The notes under the pieces: model-generated
The model's database searches: none
What the model saw: the letters and a program-made list of their open reading frames with translations, nothing else
What the model was told of the DNA's origin: nothing
Program-made: the position numbers and the translations under genes
Shown here: piece by piece, positions 61,437 to 64,000 of the stretch
Layout of the letters: each line of letters begins with the position of its first letter
Numbering within the stretch: position 1 is the first letter of the stretch
Assembly: GCF_000151315.2 (NCBI RefSeq)
Contig: NW_011887301.1
Location: 1,058,368-1,122,367, forward strand
Origin: Capsaspora owczarzaki ATCC 30864
Lineage: Eukaryota > Opisthokonta > Filasterea
DNA length: 64,000 nt
Direction of reading: 5' to 3'

Positions 61437-64000
61437 TCATTGCAACTTGGCCAGCAAGGACTGATAAAAGTGTGCGACAGACTCCTCTTCGTCGAGATTC
61501 ATGTCAAGATAGGCGAGAGAATCTTTGGAAATGGTGGGCAAGATTTCGTTCGCAATCACTTGGCGGGTGTGCTCGGTATCGTCCATAAACCCATCGTCGT
61601 CGTCGTCGTCGTCGCTGTCAACGGGCGTGGCACTGGCTCCGGAACCAGGGGTGGCAGGAGCATCCTCAACCCCAAACTGCTCCTTTTGAAGTCGCTCGAA
61701 GGCGCGGTTGAGATCGCCGTCGCACTCTGCCAACGTCTGCTGGATGCGCTCCGCTGGCATGTAAATGCCCATCGAAGACAGCAATGCGGTAAGGTCGCCG
61801 AGGTTGCCCGTACCCATCCTGGCAGCAGGCGAAGGCGGAGCCGAGCCGGAGGAGCCGGCAGCGCTCGTCCGTCGGCGATGATGCGTGGGCTTGGCGAACA
61901 GCTGCGGGCATGTGGTCAGGAGCTGCATGGCAATCTCCAGGTTGTTGTTGGCCTGTCGCAGCGCAGCGCCGGCGGCGTGCTTGGGGAAGCCGGTCGAGTG
62001 CAGGTACTGGAAAAGATTGACGTCAACCCACTCGCCCCGAGTGGTGCGTCCCAGCCGACGCTGCAACTCGCGGTTGAAGCGGCTTTGCTCGTGTTGCTCG
62101 CGGTGCGTTTGCTCCTGCTGCCGGTGGGCAAAGTGGAGCTCGAGGGCGCGGGAGACGTCGTTCGGCTCGCGAAGCGCGACGCGAGCCTGCGTCGACGTCA
62201 ATCCCATCGTCATGAGCTGCTCCACCGCTGCCGGGTCGGGCTTCATGCTGGTAATCTCACGAGTCACCTCCTCGAGCAGACGAGAGCACTCGGCACGCGC
62301 CGACACGACGGCCGAAGCGACTGCTGTCGGGTTTGAGCCTGATGCTGCTGGGCGGCGCGCAGCCGTCTCGTGGAAGAGCACGGCAGCCTTGAGCAGCTTG
62401 AGACGAACGAGAAAGACCATTTCTGGGGGCACGGCACCCTCGCGGGTTCGCCGCAGACGCTCCAAGTTGGCACCGTAGCTGCGCTTGAGCGTTGCTTCGC
62501 AGGTGGCAAGTCGGCGCGTGGCGTCCGGCAACGAGGTCACGTCGCGGAGCATCAAGTAGCAGTACACAATGTCGAGCTGGAGGAGACCCAGGTTGTCGAC
62601 GTTGTCTAGAATGTCGCTGCGGCATTTGGCAAACTCTGCGTCCGCCTCCAGCAGGAATGTGAGGGCAGACGAATAGAGACGCTGTCGCTCAATCTCCACT
62701 GGCTGGGGCAGCGCGCGCTGTGGTGACGCCAGAGGTGCGAGTGCTGCAGCAGCGGCTGTCAATCCTTGATTGGTAGAAGTGGTGGTAGTGGTGGTGGTGG
62801 TGGTGGTGGTGCTGGGGGTCGCGGACGCCGATTGCGGCAGCGGCGAGCTTGGCAAGAATGTGGGCGGGAAGAGCGGCGGCGCCGTCGTGTACAGACCTGC
62901 GCTCGGGCTGCTCGGGACGCTTGATGCCGGGCTCGATGGCTGGCTGGCGCGCGGGCTCGACAGTCTGCTGNNNNNNNNNNNNNNNNNNNNNNNNNNNNNN
63001 NNNNNNNNNNNNNNNNNNNNNNNNNNNNNNNNNNNNNNNNNNNNNNNNNNNNNNNNNNNNNNNNNNNNNNNNNNNNNNNNNNNNNNNNNNNNNNNNNNNN
63101 NNNNNNNNNNNNNNNNNNNNNNNNNNNNNNNNNNNNNNNNNNNNNNNNNNNNNNNNNNNNNNNNNNNNNNNNNNNNNNNNNNNNNNNNNNNNNNNNNNNN
63201 NNNNNNNNNNNNNNNNNNNNNNNNNNNNNNNNNNNNNNNNNNNNNNNNNNNNNNNNNNNNNNNNNNNNNNNNNNNNNNNNNNNNNNNNNNNNNNNNNNNN
63301 NNNNNNNNNNNNNNNNNNNNNNNNNNNNNNNNNNNNNNNNNNNNNNNNNNNNNNNNNNNNNNNNNNNNNNNNNNNNNNNNNNNNNGCTGCGTCGCGGACG
63401 CAGCCAGCCGGCGGTGCTCGTCCTCGCGCTGGCTGTGGCTGGCGGGCGACTCCATATGGTCCACCGCAGCATCCAGCGCGACGGGTGTGAGGACGGCCAT
63501 CGCGCGCACCGTCGTCATGACCACAGTGGGTGTAGTGCTACTAGCAGCAGCAGGTGAGATTGGCGTCGATGATGCGAGCGCAGGAGCGCTGCTGCTGCTG
63601 CTGTGGCTGGGCGTCGGAGTGGTTGGCGGCGATGGCTGTGGCGGGAGCTTGAACAACGTGGCGAGCGTCATGTCGGCGTGCTCACGGGGCAGCTCAACCA
63701 TGGATGATGATGATGATGATGAGGATGAGGATGCGGATGCTGATGGGGTGGCAGAGACAATGCGGCCGGCGGCAATCAGCTTGACTGCGTACGCTGACGT
63801 TGCTGGCTGACTGTTTCGAGCGGCAGTGACAATGCTCTCGACCAGCCACTGCACCGACGCGCTCGACTTTGCAGCGATGGTCACAGACGACGGCAGTAGT
63901 GGTGCTTTTGGAGCAGCGTCGGATGTGGTGGTGGTGGTGGTGGTGGTTGACGAGGAGGATGTGGATGAGGCTGAGGATGACAGGCGAATCACCACAGTGA
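61437..64000 (-). CDS. NUB1: NUB1-like NEDD8/FAT10-binding UBL-UBA protein (partial, N-terminus outside window)
   Basis: NUB1 carries NEDD8 and FAT10 conjugates to the proteasome. The stop is at 61437-61439. The C-terminal half matches the family: LGLLQLDIVYCYLMLRDVTS, LKRSYGANLERLRR, LVRLKLLKAAVLFHETAA, then three UBA-type domains (AAVEQLMTMGLTSTQARVAL; FQYLHSTGFPKHAAGAALRQ; LTALLSSMGIYMPAERIQQT) and an acidic tail DSDDDDDDDGFMDD ending SLLAKLQ. Upstream of the gap, residues encoded around 63770-63900 (VQWLVESIV, AVKLIAAGRIVS, MTLATLFKL) look like a ubiquitin-like domain with Ser-rich insertions. The frame is open to the window edge, so the start lies beyond 64000. The 415-base gap (62971-63385) hides part of the protein, and whether the two sides share a frame is not known. 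Confidence 0.85.
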   Translation of the reverse strand, partial: TVVIRLSSSASSTSSSSTTTTTTTTSDAAPKAPLLPSSVTIAAKSSASVQWLVESIVTAARNSQPATSAYAVKLIAAGRIVSATPSASASSSSSSSSSSMVELPREHADMTLATLFKLPPQPSPPTTPTPSHSSSSSAPALASSTPISPAAASSTTPTVVMTTVRAMAVLTPVALDAAVDHMESPASHSQREDEHRRLAASATQXXXXXXXXXXXXXXXXXXXXXXXXXXXXXXXXXXXXXXXXXXXXXXXXXXXXXXXXXXXXXXXXXXXXXXXXXXXXXXXXXXXXXXXXXXXXXXXXXXXXXXXXXXXXXXXXXXXXXXXXXXXXXXXXXXXXXXXXXXXSRLSSPRASQPSSPASSVPSSPSAGLYTTAPPLFPPTFLPSSPLPQSASATPSTTTTTTTTTTTSTNQGLTAAAAALAPLASPQRALPQPVEIERQRLYSSALTFLLEADAEFAKCRSDILDNVDNLGLLQLDIVYCYLMLRDVTSLPDATRRLATCEATLKRSYGANLERLRRTREGAVPPEMVFLVRLKLLKAAVLFHETAARRPAASGSNPTAVASAVVSARAECSRLLEEVTREITSMKPDPAAVEQLMTMGLTSTQARVALREPNDVSRALELHFAHRQQEQTHREQHEQSRFNRELQRRLGRTTRGEWVDVNLFQYLHSTGFPKHAAGAALRQANNNLEIAMQLLTTCPQLFAKPTHHRRRTSAAGSSGSAPPSPAARMGTGNLGDLTALLSSMGIYMPAERIQQTLAECDGDLNRAFERLQKEQFGVEDAPATPGSGASATPVDSDDDDDDDGFMDDTEHTRQVIANEILPTISKDSLAYLDMNLDEEESVAHFYQSLLAKLQ
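62971..63385. other. Assembly gap (415 N)
   Basis: A run of N inside the NUB1 coding region. The flanks are Ser/Pro/Ala-rich low-complexity coding sequence, which is a likely reason for the gap. Confidence 1.

Overview
The window is nuclear DNA of a gene-dense, intron-bearing unicellular eukaryote. Genes lie on both strands, often head to head with 170-450 bp between start codons. Introns are mostly 40-250 bp with GT-AG ends, and the proteins carry long Ser, Ala, Gln and acidic runs. The gene content (laminin-like protein, tetraspanin, cysteine-rich receptor with tyrosine motifs, ALC1, WWE-type PARP) points to a unicellular relative of animals. A filasterean such as Capsaspora is my best guess, but that is inference; a choanoflagellate or another holozoan protist cannot be excluded. 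No virus-like element, transposon, CRISPR array, rRNA or tRNA was recognised.

Layout. 0.4-2.0 kb: membrane protein of an uncharacterised family (+). 2.3-4.7 kb: mitochondrial SAM50 (-). 5.6-6.1 kb: possible small spliced gene (+). 6.5-9.6 kb: eIF2D (-). 9.9-12.7 kb: WWE-SAP-WWE-PARP (+). 12.9-18.8 kb: ankyrin-HECT ubiquitin ligase (-). 19.1-23.4 kb: ALC1/CHD1L remodeller with macro and BRCT domains (+). 24.6-26.3 kb: acid-lipase-like hydrolase (+). 26.5-31.2 kb: SF3B3 (-). 32.3-39.1 kb: intronless laminin-like protein of 2286 aa (+). 39.2-39.5 kb: tiny RING-finger gene (+). 39.8-41.4 kb: CHMP5 (-). 41.9-44.05 kb: tetraspanin (+). 44.4-47.2 kb: TNFR-like type I receptor (-). 48.4-51.4 kb: DNA polymerase kappa (-). 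51.6-54.7 kb: NAA35 (+). 56.1-61.2 kb: IPT-ankyrin protein fused to an LRRC58-like LRR module (+). 61.4-64.0 kb: NUB1 (-), crossing a 415-base assembly gap and running off the edge.

How the genes relate. Most are unlinked housekeeping functions. Two groupings stand out. A PAR writer (PARP) and a PAR-activated remodeller (ALC1) lie within 14 kb, with a HECT ligase between them. Between 32 and 47 kb there is a group of cell-surface or matrix genes (laminin-like, tetraspanin, cysteine-rich receptor).

Sequence quality. Exact tandem duplications of 16, 17, 18, 36, 43, 70 and 98 bp occur in the first 18.5 kb. Two of them (43 bp in SAM50, 16 bp in the HECT gene) break coding frames that read well when one copy is ignored. 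They may be assembly errors or very recent duplications.
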